From contig CAVZRR010000020.1 of assembly GCA_963777725.1 (NCBI GenBank), forward strand, positions 434,001-498,000: 64,000 bases of DNA. The letters are read 5' to 3'. Source of the DNA: RPQJ01 sp963777725. GTDB lineage: Bacteria; Pseudomonadota; Gammaproteobacteria; Steroidobacterales; Steroidobacteraceae. Under the pieces are notes generated by a model that was given only the letters and a program-made list of their open reading frames with translations, had not been told where the DNA came from and made no database searches. Position 1 is the first letter of the stretch. Each line of letters starts with the position of its first letter. Positions 56,075-64,000 of the stretch are shown here, piece after piece. The position numbers and the translations under genes are program-made.

Positions 56075-56845
56075 GCGCCCGAGCCCTGTGCAGCCTCCTG
56101 CGTCCTCGTGCTGATCGCCGTGGCCCAGCCCGCGCAGGCGCAGGAATCGGCACCGATGACGCGCGAAAAGCGCGAGCAGGCGGCCCGGATCAATGCGGAG
56201 CTGGCGATCACCTACATGAAGCAGGGCAACCTGCAGGCGGCGCGCGACAAGATCGACCGCGCGCTGAAGCAGAACCCGCGCACGGCGGATACGCAGATGG
56301 CGGCTGGCTTCGTCTACGATCGCCTCGGCCAGGACAAGAAGGCGGCCGGACATTTCGAGCAGGCGGTCAAGCTCGCCACCGACAATCCGGACGTGCTCAA
56401 CAACGCCGCGGTCTACATGTGCCGCAAGGGCGACAAGAAGCGCGGCGAGGCCTATTTCCTGCAGGCGGCCGCCAGCCCGCTGTACAAGACGCCCGAGGTC
56501 GCGTACCTGAACGCCGGGCAGTGCGCCCGGGCGGACGGTCGACTGAAGGAAGCGGAGCAGTACTTTCGCCAGTCGCTGGCGATCAAGCCGGAAATGCCGG
56601 AGCCGCTGCTGCAGTTGGCCGACGTGCTGCACCACTCGGGGAGCAACCTGCAGGCGCGCGCGTTCCTGCAGCGCTATACCGCGGTCGCGCCGCCGACGGC
56701 CAGCGTGCTGTGGCTCGGCTACCGGATCGAGACCGCGCTCGGCGATGCCTCCGCGGCGCAGGAGTACGGGCGCCGGCTCAAGGCTGATTTCGCCGTCTCC
56801 ACCGAGACCGGCCTGCTGCTCGATGCGGAGAAGGCCAGGCCGTGA
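56071..56845 (+). CDS. pilW: Type IV pilus biogenesis protein PilW/PilF, one +1 shift
   Basis: PilW/PilF is a tetratricopeptide-repeat protein needed for PilQ secretin assembly. The protein has an N-terminal export segment ending QPAQAQES. Repeats follow, such as INAELAITYMKQGNLQAARDKI, PDVLNNAAVYMCRKGDKKRG and AEQYFRQSLAIKPEMPEP. An extra base near 56098 (CTC, C, TGC) splits the signal segment; removing it gives SLCVLVLIAVAQPAQA and 257 residues. No lipobox cysteine at the expected place is clear, although PilF is usually a lipoprotein. Confidence 0.88.
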
Positions 56846-57699
56846 CCGACCTCGACGCAGGCGAATCGGGGACAACGGGCCCGGGCGCCGCATTGCGGCT
56901 GGCCCGGGAACAGCTCGGCCTGTCCCAGCAACAGGCGGCCGAGCAACTGACGCTCGACGTCAGCGTGATCACGGCGCTCGACGCCGACGACTTCGCCACG
57001 CTCGGTGCCGACGTCTTCGTCAAGGGCCACCTGCGCCGCTACGCAGCGCTGCTCGGCCTGCCGGCGGACGACGTGCTCGCGTCCTATGACCGTTCCAAGG
57101 CTCACCTCGCGCCGCCGTCGCTGATTCCTCGCGCGCGCATCGAAATGATGCCGGAGCGCAGCCAGGTGAACTGGGGATGGGTGGTCGGCGGTGCGGCGCT
57201 GCTGTTGTTCGCGGCCGGACTCGTGGCCTACCTGTCCGAGTACGGTTTCAGCCTGCCCGGCCGTTCCGGTGCCGGGATGGACGTCGTGGCCGCTGCAGGT
57301 CCAGAGGCGGACGACTCACCGGCGCTGGCCCCAGCGGACGCCGCGCCGGACGCGACGCAGGCACCGGGCGCCGGGCCGCTGCCCGAAGGCCAGGACGGTT
57401 CGACGGCCGAGATCGGACCGGCACCGCCGTTACCCGCCGGACACGTGAGCTTGAGCGTCTCGTTCGCAGCCGATTCCTGGGCGGAAATCTACGACGGCTC
57501 CGGCAAGGCCGTGCTGTACGACCTCGGCAAGGCGGGCAGTCGGCGCACGATTGCCGCCGCGGCCCCGCTCAGCGTCACGTTCGGCAACGCGCCGGCGGTC
57601 ACGCTGGCGGTGAACGGGCGGGCGGTTCCGCTGCCGCCGGTGCCGGCGGGCCAGACCGTGGCGCGGTTCAGCGTCGCGTCCGACGGGACGCTGCGCTGA
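56842..57699 (+). CDS. rodZ: Cytoskeleton protein RodZ
   Basis: RodZ links MreB to the cell-wall elongation complex. The 285-residue protein has a cytoplasmic helix-turn-helix domain (LREQ-type LAREQLGLSQQQAAEQL, residues 18-75). One membrane helix follows near 112-132 (WGWVVGGAALLLFAAGLVAYL), then a Pro/Ala-rich linker and the periplasmic DUF4115 domain (SVSFAADSWAEIYDGSGK). The GTG start overlaps the pilW stop. Confidence 0.94.
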   Translation: MTDLDAGESGTTGPGAALRLAREQLGLSQQQAAEQLTLDVSVITALDADDFATLGADVFVKGHLRRYAALLGLPADDVLASYDRSKAHLAPPSLIPRARIEMMPERSQVNWGWVVGGAALLLFAAGLVAYLSEYGFSLPGRSGAGMDVVAAAGPEADDSPALAPADAAPDATQAPGAGPLPEGQDGSTAEIGPAPPLPAGHVSLSVSFAADSWAEIYDGSGKAVLYDLGKAGSRRTIAAAAPLSVTFGNAPAVTLAVNGRAVPLPPVPAGQTVARFSVASDGTLR

Positions 57700-57718
57700 G
57701 CGCGGTGGCGGCGACACC

Positions 57719-59011
57719 ATGAGCGAGATCATCCAGGCCGTGCGCGGCATGAACGACGTGTTGCCGGCCGAGTCGGCGGCGTGGCAAGCGCTCGAGCGCG
57801 CGGCCCGCGAGACCTTCGCGGAATACGGCTATCGCGAGATCCGCGTGCCGTTGCTCGAGCGCACCGAGCTCTTCAAGCGCTCGATCGGCGAGCTGACGGA
57901 CATCGTCGAGAAGGAGATGTACACGTTCGACGACCGCGGCGGCGAATCGCTGACGCTGCGGCCGGAAGCGACGGCAGGCATCGTCCGCGCCTCGATCACG
58001 AACGGGTTGCTGCACAACCAGCGGCAGAAAGTCTGGTGCATGGGACCGATGTTCCGCTACGAGCGCCCGCAGAAGGGCCGCTACCGGCAGTTCCACCAGA
58101 TCGACGTCGAGGCGCTGGGATTCCCCGGGCCCGACGTGGACGCCGAGCTGATCATGATGTCGGCGCGGTTGTGGCGGCGCCTGGGCCTGCGCGGACTGGT
58201 GCTGAACCTGAACTCGCTCGGCACGCCGGAGTCGCGCAAGGTCTATCGCGCGCACCTGGTCGAGTATTTCCGCAGCCACCAGACGGCGCTCGACGCGGAC
58301 AGCTTGCGCCGGCTCGACGGCAACCCGATGCGGATCCTCGACAGCAAGAATCCTGCGTTGCGCGAGGTCGTGGCCGGCGCGCCGCTGATCACGGACCACC
58401 TCGACCCGGAGTCGAGCGAGCATTTCGCCGAGTTGCGCCGGCAACTCGACGCCGCCGGCATCCCGTGCGTCGTCAATCCCCGCCTGGTGCGCGGCCTCGA
58501 TTACTATTCGCGCACGGTGTTCGAGTGGGTCACGACCGACCTCGGAGCCCAGGACGCCGTATGCTCGGGCGGCCGCTATGACGGCCTGGTGGCGCAGCTC
58601 GGTGGCGACCCCGTGCCGGCCATCGGCTGGGCCCTCGGCGAGGAGCGCATCGTCGAGCTGATGCGCCTGCAGGGGCTGGCCGGGGATGGCGCGGCCCCCG
58701 ACGTGTACCTGGTGCTCGCGGGGCCGGCCGCGGAAGCGGCGGGGTTGCCGCTCGCAGAATCGCTGCGCGACGCGGTGCCCGGCCTCAGGATCGAGACGAA
58801 CTGCGGCGGCGGCAGCTTCAAGTCGCAGCTCAAGCGAGCGGATCGCAGCGGCGCGCGTTGCGCGATCATCGTCGGGGATGACGAGGTTGCGCGCCAGGTG
58901 GCGACGCTGAAGCTGCTGCGCGAGGAGGCGGGCCAGAAGCAGGTGCCGCTGGCCGGGCTTGCGGCCGAGCTGGCGCCGCTGACGGCCGCCCGCGGCGGCA
59001 GACAGGAATAA
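57719..59011 (+). CDS. hisS: Histidyl-tRNA synthetase
   Basis: This is a 430-residue class II synthetase. It has the start IQAVRGMNDVLP, motif 2 (YEKEMYTF-type VEKEMYTFDDRGG, MFRYERPQKGRYRQFHQIDVE), the histidine-specific RGLDYYSRTVFEW, motif 3 (GWALGEERI) and a C-terminal anticodon-binding domain. In many gammaproteobacteria ispG lies between rodZ and hisS; here only 19 bases separate them. Confidence 0.97.
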   Translation: MSEIIQAVRGMNDVLPAESAAWQALERAARETFAEYGYREIRVPLLERTELFKRSIGELTDIVEKEMYTFDDRGGESLTLRPEATAGIVRASITNGLLHNQRQKVWCMGPMFRYERPQKGRYRQFHQIDVEALGFPGPDVDAELIMMSARLWRRLGLRGLVLNLNSLGTPESRKVYRAHLVEYFRSHQTALDADSLRRLDGNPMRILDSKNPALREVVAGAPLITDHLDPESSEHFAELRRQLDAAGIPCVVNPRLVRGLDYYSRTVFEWVTTDLGAQDAVCSGGRYDGLVAQLGGDPVPAIGWALGEERIVELMRLQGLAGDGAAPDVYLVLAGPAAEAAGLPLAESLRDAVPGLRIETNCGGGSFKSQLKRADRSGARCAIIVGDDEVARQVATLKLLREEAGQKQVPLAGLAAELAPLTAARGGRQE

Positions 59012-59052
59012 TCACCGCCGGGCGCGCGCCCGGCACGACGGAGTTGCGAGAC

Positions 59053-59748
59053 GTGGAAGACCTGACAGACAACGAACGCGAAGAACAGATCCGCCGCTGG
59101 TGGAGCGACAACTGGGCGTGGATCATCGGCGGCGTCGCGCTCGGCCTGGCGCTGCTCGCAGGGTGGCAGTACTGGCAACGCTACCAGGCGCAGACCGGCG
59201 AGCAGGACGCGCGCAGTTACCGCGCGGTCATCGAGTCGCTGTCGCGCGACCAGCGGGACGAGGCGGTGAAGCAGGCGGCCGAGCTGCGCGAGCGGCGGCC
59301 GGCCTCCGCGTATGCCGACCAGGCCGAACTCGCGCTGGCGCGGGCCGCGATCGACCGGCGGGAATTTGACGAGGCGACGCGGCTGCTCAAGGGCATCGCG
59401 GATCGCTCGAAGGACGCCGAACTGCGGCGGGTCGCGCAGACGCGCCACGCGCGCGTGCTGGTCGAGCAGGGCAAGCACGACGAGGCGATTGCACTGCTCG
59501 ATCCGGCGCAGGCTGGGGCGTTCGCCGCGTTGTTCCACGACATTCGTGGCGATGCGTATGCGGCCAAGGGCGATGCCGCGTCTGCAAAGCGCGAGTTCGA
59601 AGCTGCACTCGCGGCGGGCGACGAAGCTCCCGGCGTCGATCGCGCGTTCATCGAGTTGAAGCGCGACGCGACGCCGCTCGCGGTCGCCGCTGCGCCAGTC
59701 GCGCCGGCCGCTCCGGAAACGCCGGCCGCGGAGGCGAGCGGCCAATGA
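59053..59748 (+). CDS. yfgM: YfgM-type tetratricopeptide ancillary translocon protein
   Basis: This 231-residue membrane-anchored protein has a short cytoplasmic N-terminus (EDLTDNEREEQIRRWW). One helix follows (WAWIIGGVALGLALLAGWQYW). Its periplasmic tetratricopeptide region includes ADQAELALARAAIDRREFDE. In E. coli YfgM associates with PpiD and SecYEG. The GTG at 59053 is preferred over the TTG 9 bases upstream because GGAG lies at the right distance. An Ala/Pro-rich tail follows. It overlaps bamB by 4 bases. Confidence 0.9.
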   Translation: MEDLTDNEREEQIRRWWSDNWAWIIGGVALGLALLAGWQYWQRYQAQTGEQDARSYRAVIESLSRDQRDEAVKQAAELRERRPASAYADQAELALARAAIDRREFDEATRLLKGIADRSKDAELRRVAQTRHARVLVEQGKHDEAIALLDPAQAGAFAALFHDIRGDAYAAKGDAASAKREFEAALAAGDEAPGVDRAFIELKRDATPLAVAAAPVAPAAPETPAAEASGQ

Positions 59749-60899
59749 CACGCCGACCCGCGCTGGCCCTGCTCGCGGCACTGGCCCTGCTGGCCGGCTG
59801 CGACAAGGACAAGGACGTCGATCCACCGGCCGAGCTCGTCGACCTGAAGCAGGTCCTGCCCGTGCAGCGGCTCTGGTCCACGGGCGTCGGCGGCGGCGGC
59901 GAGGATTTGCGTCTCGCGCTCGGCCTCGCCGAGCACGACGGCGTCATCTTCGCGGCGGCACGGGACGGCAAGGTGCAGGCCCTCGATCCGGGCAATGGCC
60001 GCAATCGCTGGCAGGTGGACTTGAAGGTCGACTTGTCCGCGGGTCCCGGCGCGGGCGAAGGACTGGTCGCCGTCGGCTCGCCCGCCGGCATGCTGTTTGC
60101 GCTCGACGCGGCCACCGGTCAGCAGCGCTGGAAGATCCAGGCGGGTGGAGAAGTCCTCGCGCCGCCGCTCGTCGCGGCAGGGCGCGTCGTCGTGCGGCTC
60201 GTCGACGGGCGCATGCGGGCCTTCGCCACCGCGGACGGCAAGGAAGTCTGGATGGCCGAGGACCAGGTGCCGCGGCTGTCGCTGCGCGGCACCTCCGCAC
60301 CCGTGCAGGCCGGCGATGCGGTGATCGCCGGATTCGATTCCGGCAAGGTGATGGCGGTCGGGCTCGCATCCGGCGACCTGCTCTGGCAGGCGCAGGTCAG
60401 CTCGGCGCGCGGACGCACCGAGCTCGAGCGTCTCGCGGACGTCGACGCCGCGGTGCGCGTCGCCGGCGACGATGTGTTTGCGGTGGGCTACCAGGGGCGC
60501 GTCGCGATGCTTGCGCGGGAGTCGGGGCAGATCTGGTGGGGTCGCGACCTGTCGAGCTACCGCGGTCTCGCGATCGACGACGACCAGATCTACGTGGCCA
60601 CCTCGGAGGGCGACGTCGTCGCGTTGAGACGCCGCGACGGCAGCATCCTCTGGCAGCAGCAGGGCCTGCGGCGCCGCTCCACGGGTACGCCAGCCGTGGT
60701 CGGCTCCGCGGTGGTCGTCGGGGATTTCGACGGCTACCTGCACTGGCTCGATCGCAGCGACGGCCGGTTCGTGGCGCGCCAGCGCCCGGGTCGCGATCGC
60801 ATCGCGGCGGCGCCGCTCGTGGTGGGCAATCGCGTCTACGTCATCGACGAGGGTGGCCAGATCGCGGCCTTCCAGAGCGGGGACGCGGCAGGCCGCTGA
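59745..60899 (+). CDS. bamB: Outer-membrane assembly lipoprotein BamB
   Basis: This is a 384-residue lipoprotein of the BAM complex. The signal peptide ends in the lipobox LLAGC (C20). Eight-bladed propeller repeats of the PQQ type follow: AARDGKVQALDPGNGRNRWQ, GSPAGMLFALDAATGQQRW and EGDVVALRRRDGSILWQQ. BamB binds BamA and helps insert beta-barrels into the outer membrane. The start overlaps the yfgM stop (ATGA). Confidence 0.95.
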   Translation: MTRRPALALLAALALLAGCDKDKDVDPPAELVDLKQVLPVQRLWSTGVGGGGEDLRLALGLAEHDGVIFAAARDGKVQALDPGNGRNRWQVDLKVDLSAGPGAGEGLVAVGSPAGMLFALDAATGQQRWKIQAGGEVLAPPLVAAGRVVVRLVDGRMRAFATADGKEVWMAEDQVPRLSLRGTSAPVQAGDAVIAGFDSGKVMAVGLASGDLLWQAQVSSARGRTELERLADVDAAVRVAGDDVFAVGYQGRVAMLARESGQIWWGRDLSSYRGLAIDDDQIYVATSEGDVVALRRRDGSILWQQQGLRRRSTGTPAVVGSAVVVGDFDGYLHWLDRSDGRFVARQRPGRDRIAAAPLVVGNRVYVIDEGGQIAAFQSGDAAGR

Positions 60900-60901
60900 C
60901 C

Positions 60902-62302
60902 GTGCTACCCGTCGTCGCGCTCGTCGGGCGTCCCAACGTCGGCAAATCCACGCTGTTCAACGTGCTCACGCGCACGCGTGACGCGCTGGTGGCCGACGTC
61001 CCGGGCCTGACCCGCGACCGCAAGTACGGTTACGCGCGCACCGGCCCTCGCGGCTGCGTGGTCGTGGATACCGGCGGGCTCGTCGAAACCGTCCACGGCG
61101 TCGAGCGCCTGATGGCCGAGCAGACCCTCAAGGCCATCGCGGAGGCCGATCGGGTGCTGCTGGTCGTCGACGCGCGCGAAGGCTGCACGCCGTCCGACCT
61201 TCACGTCGCCGATCTCGTGCGTCGCAGCGGCAAGTCGGTCGTCGTAGTCGCCAACAAGTCCGAGGGGCTCGATCCGGAGATCGCGAGCGCCGACTTCCAC
61301 CAGCTCGGCTTCGGCGAGCCGGTGCCGATCTCGGCGACCCACGTCGAGGGCGTCGTGACGCTGATGGAGCGCGCGCTCGAGGGCTTTCCGCTCGCGGAGC
61401 CCGGCGATGAACAGACCGGTGACGACGGCGAGATCCGCGTCGCGGTGGTGGGCCGGCCGAACGTCGGCAAGTCCACGTTGATCAACCGGCTGCTCGGCGA
61501 GGAACGGCTCGTCACGTTCGACGAACCGGGCACGACTCGCGACGCCGTGCACGTCCCCTTCGAGCGCGACGGCCAGCGCTACACGTTGATCGACACGGCC
61601 GGCGTGCGGCGGCGCGCGCGCGTCAGCGAGGCGATCGAGAAGTTCAGCATCGTCAAGACGCTGCAGGCGATCGAGGAGGCGAACGTCGTGATCGCGGTGC
61701 TCGATGCCCAGGACACGGTGGCCGAGCAGGACGCCAGCCTGCTCGGGCTCATCATCGAGCAGGGCCGGGCGCTGGTGATCGCGGTCAACAAGTGGGATGG
61801 CATCGAGCAGAGCCAGCGCACGGCCATTCGCGACGGACTCGACCTGCGTCTCGATTTCGTGACCTTCGCGCCGGTGCACTTCATCTCGGCCCGCCACGGC
61901 ACCGGCGTCGGCGACCTGATGGGCGCCGTGCGCTCGGCGTACAAGGCGGCCATGCGCGAATTGCCGACCAAGGACCTGACGCGCGCCCTCGAGCAGGCGG
62001 TGGCGATCCACCAGCCGCCGCTGGTTCGCGGCCGGCGCATCAAGCTGCGGTACGCCCACCAGGGCGGACGCAACCCGCCGATCGTGGTCATCCACGGCAA
62101 CCAGACGCAGCACGTTCCGGCGGCCTATCGGCGCTTCCTGGAAGGGCATTTCCGCGAGGTGTTCCGGCTCAAGGGCACGCCGATGCGCATCGAGTTCCGC
62201 ACCGACGCCAACCCCTTCGCCGGCCGCCGCAACGTGCTGACGCCCCGGCAGGTGAAGAAGCGCCAGCGACTGGTCCGGCGGGTCAAGGGCGGCAAGCGCT
62301 GA
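60902..62302 (+). CDS. der: Ribosome-assembly GTPase Der (EngA)
   Basis: This is a 466-residue double GTPase with two G domains, each starting GRPNVGKST. They carry DTGGLVE and NKSEG in the first, and DTAGVRRRARV and NKWDG in the second. A C-terminal KH-like domain and a basic tail (RQVKKRQRLVRRVKGGKR) follow. Der acts in 50S subunit assembly. The GTG start lies 2 bases after bamB. The first G domain has NKSEG in place of the usual NKxD motif, a common variant. Confidence 0.96.
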   Translation: MLPVVALVGRPNVGKSTLFNVLTRTRDALVADVPGLTRDRKYGYARTGPRGCVVVDTGGLVETVHGVERLMAEQTLKAIAEADRVLLVVDAREGCTPSDLHVADLVRRSGKSVVVVANKSEGLDPEIASADFHQLGFGEPVPISATHVEGVVTLMERALEGFPLAEPGDEQTGDDGEIRVAVVGRPNVGKSTLINRLLGEERLVTFDEPGTTRDAVHVPFERDGQRYTLIDTAGVRRRARVSEAIEKFSIVKTLQAIEEANVVIAVLDAQDTVAEQDASLLGLIIEQGRALVIAVNKWDGIEQSQRTAIRDGLDLRLDFVTFAPVHFISARHGTGVGDLMGAVRSAYKAAMRELPTKDLTRALEQAVAIHQPPLVRGRRIKLRYAHQGGRNPPIVVIHGNQTQHVPAAYRRFLEGHFREVFRLKGTPMRIEFRTDANPFAGRRNVLTPRQVKKRQRLVRRVKGGKR

Positions 62303-62408
62303 ATCTCGGGGCTTGCGTTGCAGCGGATTCCGTCCGCTAATAACCATCGGTTCTGAGGGGCTATCCGCTGGCGCTTGTGCGGCGGGTCGGCCGGCATAGA
62401 CTGCAGGC

Positions 62409-63563
62409 ATGGCCATGGCACTCGCACGACCACCCCAATCCGCCACCTACGACCTGCCGGCGCGGCAGTTCGCACGGCTCGCGCAGCCACTGCACCTGCG
62501 GCGCGGTGGCGTCATCGAGCAGCCGATCGTCGCCTACGAGTCCTGGGGGCAGCTGAATGCAGCGCGGGACAACGCGGTGCTGCTGTTCACCGGCCTGTCG
62601 CCGTCGGCGCACGCCGCGTCCTCGCCGGCGGACCCGAAGCCGGGCTGGTGGGAGTCGATGATCGGCGCCGGGCGCCCCATCGACACGAGCCGGTACTTCG
62701 TCGTCTGCGTCAATTCCCTCGGCAGCCCGTTCGGCTCCTCGGGTCCGTCGTCGACCGATCCGCGCACCGGACGGCCCTACGGCATCAACTTCCCGGAAAT
62801 CACAGTCGAGGACATCGCCACCGCCGGCCACGAGGTCGTGCGCTCGTTCGGCATCGAACGCGTTGCGGCCGTCGTCGGCCCATCGCTCGGCGGCATGACG
62901 GTGCTCGCCTATTGCGCGCTCTTTCCGGGCGAGGCCGAGAGCGTCGTGACGATCTCCGGCGCCGCGCGCGCCAACCCGTTCGCGATCGCATTGCGCTCGC
63001 TGCAGCGGGAACTGGTGCGCAGCGATCCGGCGTGGCGGGGCGGCAACTACGAACCGGGACGCGGCCCGCGCCTCGGCATGCGGCTGGCCCGCAAGCTGGG
63101 CACCATCACGTACCGCTCGGCGGCCGAGTGGGACCAGCGCTTTGGCCGCCGGCGCGTCCCCGAGACGGCGGGCATCTCCGGCGACTTCCGGCCGCAGTTC
63201 GAGGTCGAGGCGTACCTCGAGCACCAGGCGCAGCGTTTTTCCGACGCCTTCGACGCGAACGCCTACCTGTACCTGTCGCGCGCGATGGACCAGTTCGACC
63301 TCGCCGAGCACGGCGGAGGTTCGCTGGCCGAGGCCTTCGCGCGCTTCGGCGTCCGGCGCGCGCTGGTGCTGGGCGTCGAGACCGACATGCTGTTTCCGAT
63401 CGAGCAGCAGCAGGAAATCGCCGACCATCTGCGGGTTGCGGGCCCGGCGGTTGAGTTCCACGCCTTCCCGTCATTGCAGGGCCACGACGCGTTCCTGGTC
63501 GATCACGAGCGATTCGAACCCGCGATCCGCCACTTCCTGGCCGACGGCCGGGAGACGGGCTGA
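62409..63563 (+). CDS. MetX-family homoserine/serine O-acyltransferase
   Basis: This is a 384-residue alpha/beta-hydrolase acyltransferase. The nucleophile serine is in GPSLGGMTVLAY, and the C-terminal aspartate and histidine are in LGVETDMLFP and LQGHDAFLVDH. It activates homoserine (methionine synthesis) or serine (cysteine synthesis) by adding an acetyl or succinyl group. The segments VNSLGSPFGSSGP and SLQRELVRSDPAW resemble the xanthomonad enzymes known to be serine O-succinyltransferases, so serine may be the substrate. MetX naming alone does not settle this. No metW gene follows. Confidence 0.85.
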   Translation: MAMALARPPQSATYDLPARQFARLAQPLHLRRGGVIEQPIVAYESWGQLNAARDNAVLLFTGLSPSAHAASSPADPKPGWWESMIGAGRPIDTSRYFVVCVNSLGSPFGSSGPSSTDPRTGRPYGINFPEITVEDIATAGHEVVRSFGIERVAAVVGPSLGGMTVLAYCALFPGEAESVVTISGAARANPFAIALRSLQRELVRSDPAWRGGNYEPGRGPRLGMRLARKLGTITYRSAAEWDQRFGRRRVPETAGISGDFRPQFEVEAYLEHQAQRFSDAFDANAYLYLSRAMDQFDLAEHGGGSLAEAFARFGVRRALVLGVETDMLFPIEQQQEIADHLRVAGPAVEFHAFPSLQGHDAFLVDHERFEPAIRHFLADGRETG

Positions 63564-63566
63564 CGG

Positions 63567-64000
63567 TCAGCGCTCTTCCGGCAGGAAGAGCGCCGGGTCG
63601 ACCAGCGCGCGATTGACGGCGATGCCCCAGTGCAGGTGCGGGCCAGTCACGCGGCCGGTCGCGCCGACCTGCCCGAGCGGCGTGCCCGTGTCGACCCAGT
63701 CGCCTGCCTTCACGTCGATCCGGTCCAGGTGACAGAAGATCGTCACCACGCCGAGCCCGTGGTCGACGAACACCGTGTTGCCGTTGAAGAAGAAATCACC
63801 AGTGTCGAGCACGCGGCCCGGCGCCGGGCTCGCGATCGGCGTGCCCTTGGGCGCCGCGATGTCCATGCCGGTGTGCGGATTGCGCGGTTGGTCGTTGAAG
63901 AACCTGCGCAGGCCGAAGCTGCTCGAGCGCCGGCCCGGGACCGGCGGCTGCAGCGCAAATTGCGGCGTGAATTCGCTGGAGTAGTGGCCGAGCGCCGCGT
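63567..64000 (-). CDS. M23-family metallopeptidase (LytM domain), partial
   Basis: The frame is open to the right edge, so the N-terminus is missing. The visible part contains the zinc-binding HTGMD and the catalytic HLHWG of M23/LytM peptidases, plus SSSFGLRRFFND upstream and the lysostaphin-type hairpin FFNGNTVFVDHGLGVV. These proteins cut peptidoglycan cross-links or, when degenerate, activate amidases. Here the metal ligands are intact. The gene converges with the metX-type gene with only 3 bases between stops. Confidence 0.9.
   Translation of the reverse strand, partial: AALGHYSSEFTPQFALQPPVPGRRSSSFGLRRFFNDQPRNPHTGMDIAAPKGTPIASPAPGRVLDTGDFFFNGNTVFVDHGLGVVTIFCHLDRIDVKAGDWVDTGTPLGQVGATGRVTGPHLHWGIAVNRALVDPALFLPEER

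Noticed and set aside
8176..56098. Programmed +1 ribosomal frameshifting as the cause of the frame breaks
   Set aside because: The 17 sites have no shared slippery sequence, rare codon or stop codon at the shift, unlike known +1 sites such as prfB. They occur in unrelated genes. Insertion errors are simpler.
54380..56893. An 837-codon minus-strand open frame opposite ndk, rlmN and pilW
   Set aside because: It lies against three well-identified genes and has no family resemblance.

Overview
The window is GC-rich bacterial chromosome packed with genes. Gene content and order point to a gammaproteobacterium, probably near the Steroidobacterales, Xanthomonadales or Chromatiales. The markers are queA-tgt-yajC-secD-secF, xerD-dsbC, and ndk-rlmN-pilW-rodZ-hisS-yfgM-bamB-der. 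The family assignment is inference; no rRNA is present to settle it. Two tRNAs (Arg-UCG, Leu-CAA) are present. No CRISPR array, prophage or transposase gene is visible, and no gene-free stretch exceeds 300 bases.

Layout. 1-3.1 kb: end of an acetyltransferase gene, tRNA-Arg, a metallo-beta-lactamase-fold hydrolase, and surE and phzF-like genes on the minus strand. 3.2-7.8 kb: a thiamine-salvage operon under a TPP riboswitch (TonB-dependent receptor, small thiamine-binding protein, PnuT-type transporter, thiamine-kinase-like phosphotransferase), followed by an adrenodoxin-type ferredoxin. 7.9-14.7 kb: a TetR regulator and a fatty-acid oxidation set (enoyl-CoA hydratase, thiolase, FadJ-like fusion, nitronate monooxygenase family, SDR). 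14.8-25.8 kb, minus strand: YSC84-type lipid-binding protein, orphan ketoacyl synthase, phosphoglycerate mutase with an internal tandem duplication, glycosyltransferase, large NAD-glutamate dehydrogenase, MarR regulator and ZapE. 25.9-36.7 kb: acetoacetyl-CoA synthetase, ETF-quinone oxidoreductase, two SDRs, thiolase and a TetR regulator, divergent from a fused isobutyryl-CoA mutase (icmF). This looks like a branched-chain acyl-CoA or ketone-body catabolic block. 36.7-44.3 kb: PlsC, XerD, DsbC, FdxA, Nudix, tRNA-Leu, an L,D-transpeptidase-type protein, and an ECF sigma/anti-sigma/PDZ module. 44.3-50.7 kb: queA, tgt, yajC, secD, secF, terC. 50.8-54.3 kb: suhB, trmJ, then a cysteine desulfurase, an IscU-like protein and an IscA-like protein. 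54.4-62.3 kb: the ndk-to-der housekeeping run, without ispG. 62.4-64 kb: a MetX-type acyltransferase and a partial M23 peptidase.

Two features cut across the window. First, thirteen genes, including secD, secF and iscS, are each interrupted by single-base shifts. I place 17 shifts, and every one is a +1 (extra base). Removing one base at each site gives uninterrupted full-length products, so residual insertion errors in a long-read assembly are the simplest reading. These genes are annotated as whole genes with the shift positions stated. Second, at least four copies of a dispersed palindrome family share a core of about 60 bases. The outer arms, 29-34 bases long, differ between copies but pair within each copy. 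Two tandem copies read through the 3' end of plsC and lengthen the protein. A separate element with 51-base inverted arms does the same to the L,D-transpeptidase gene.

Both catabolic blocks are preceded by TetR regulators with nearby candidate operators. Several gene pairs overlap by ATGA or GTGA (queA/tgt, trmJ/iscS, rlmN/pilW, pilW/rodZ, yfgM/bamB, NAD-GDH/glycosyltransferase), which suggests translational coupling.
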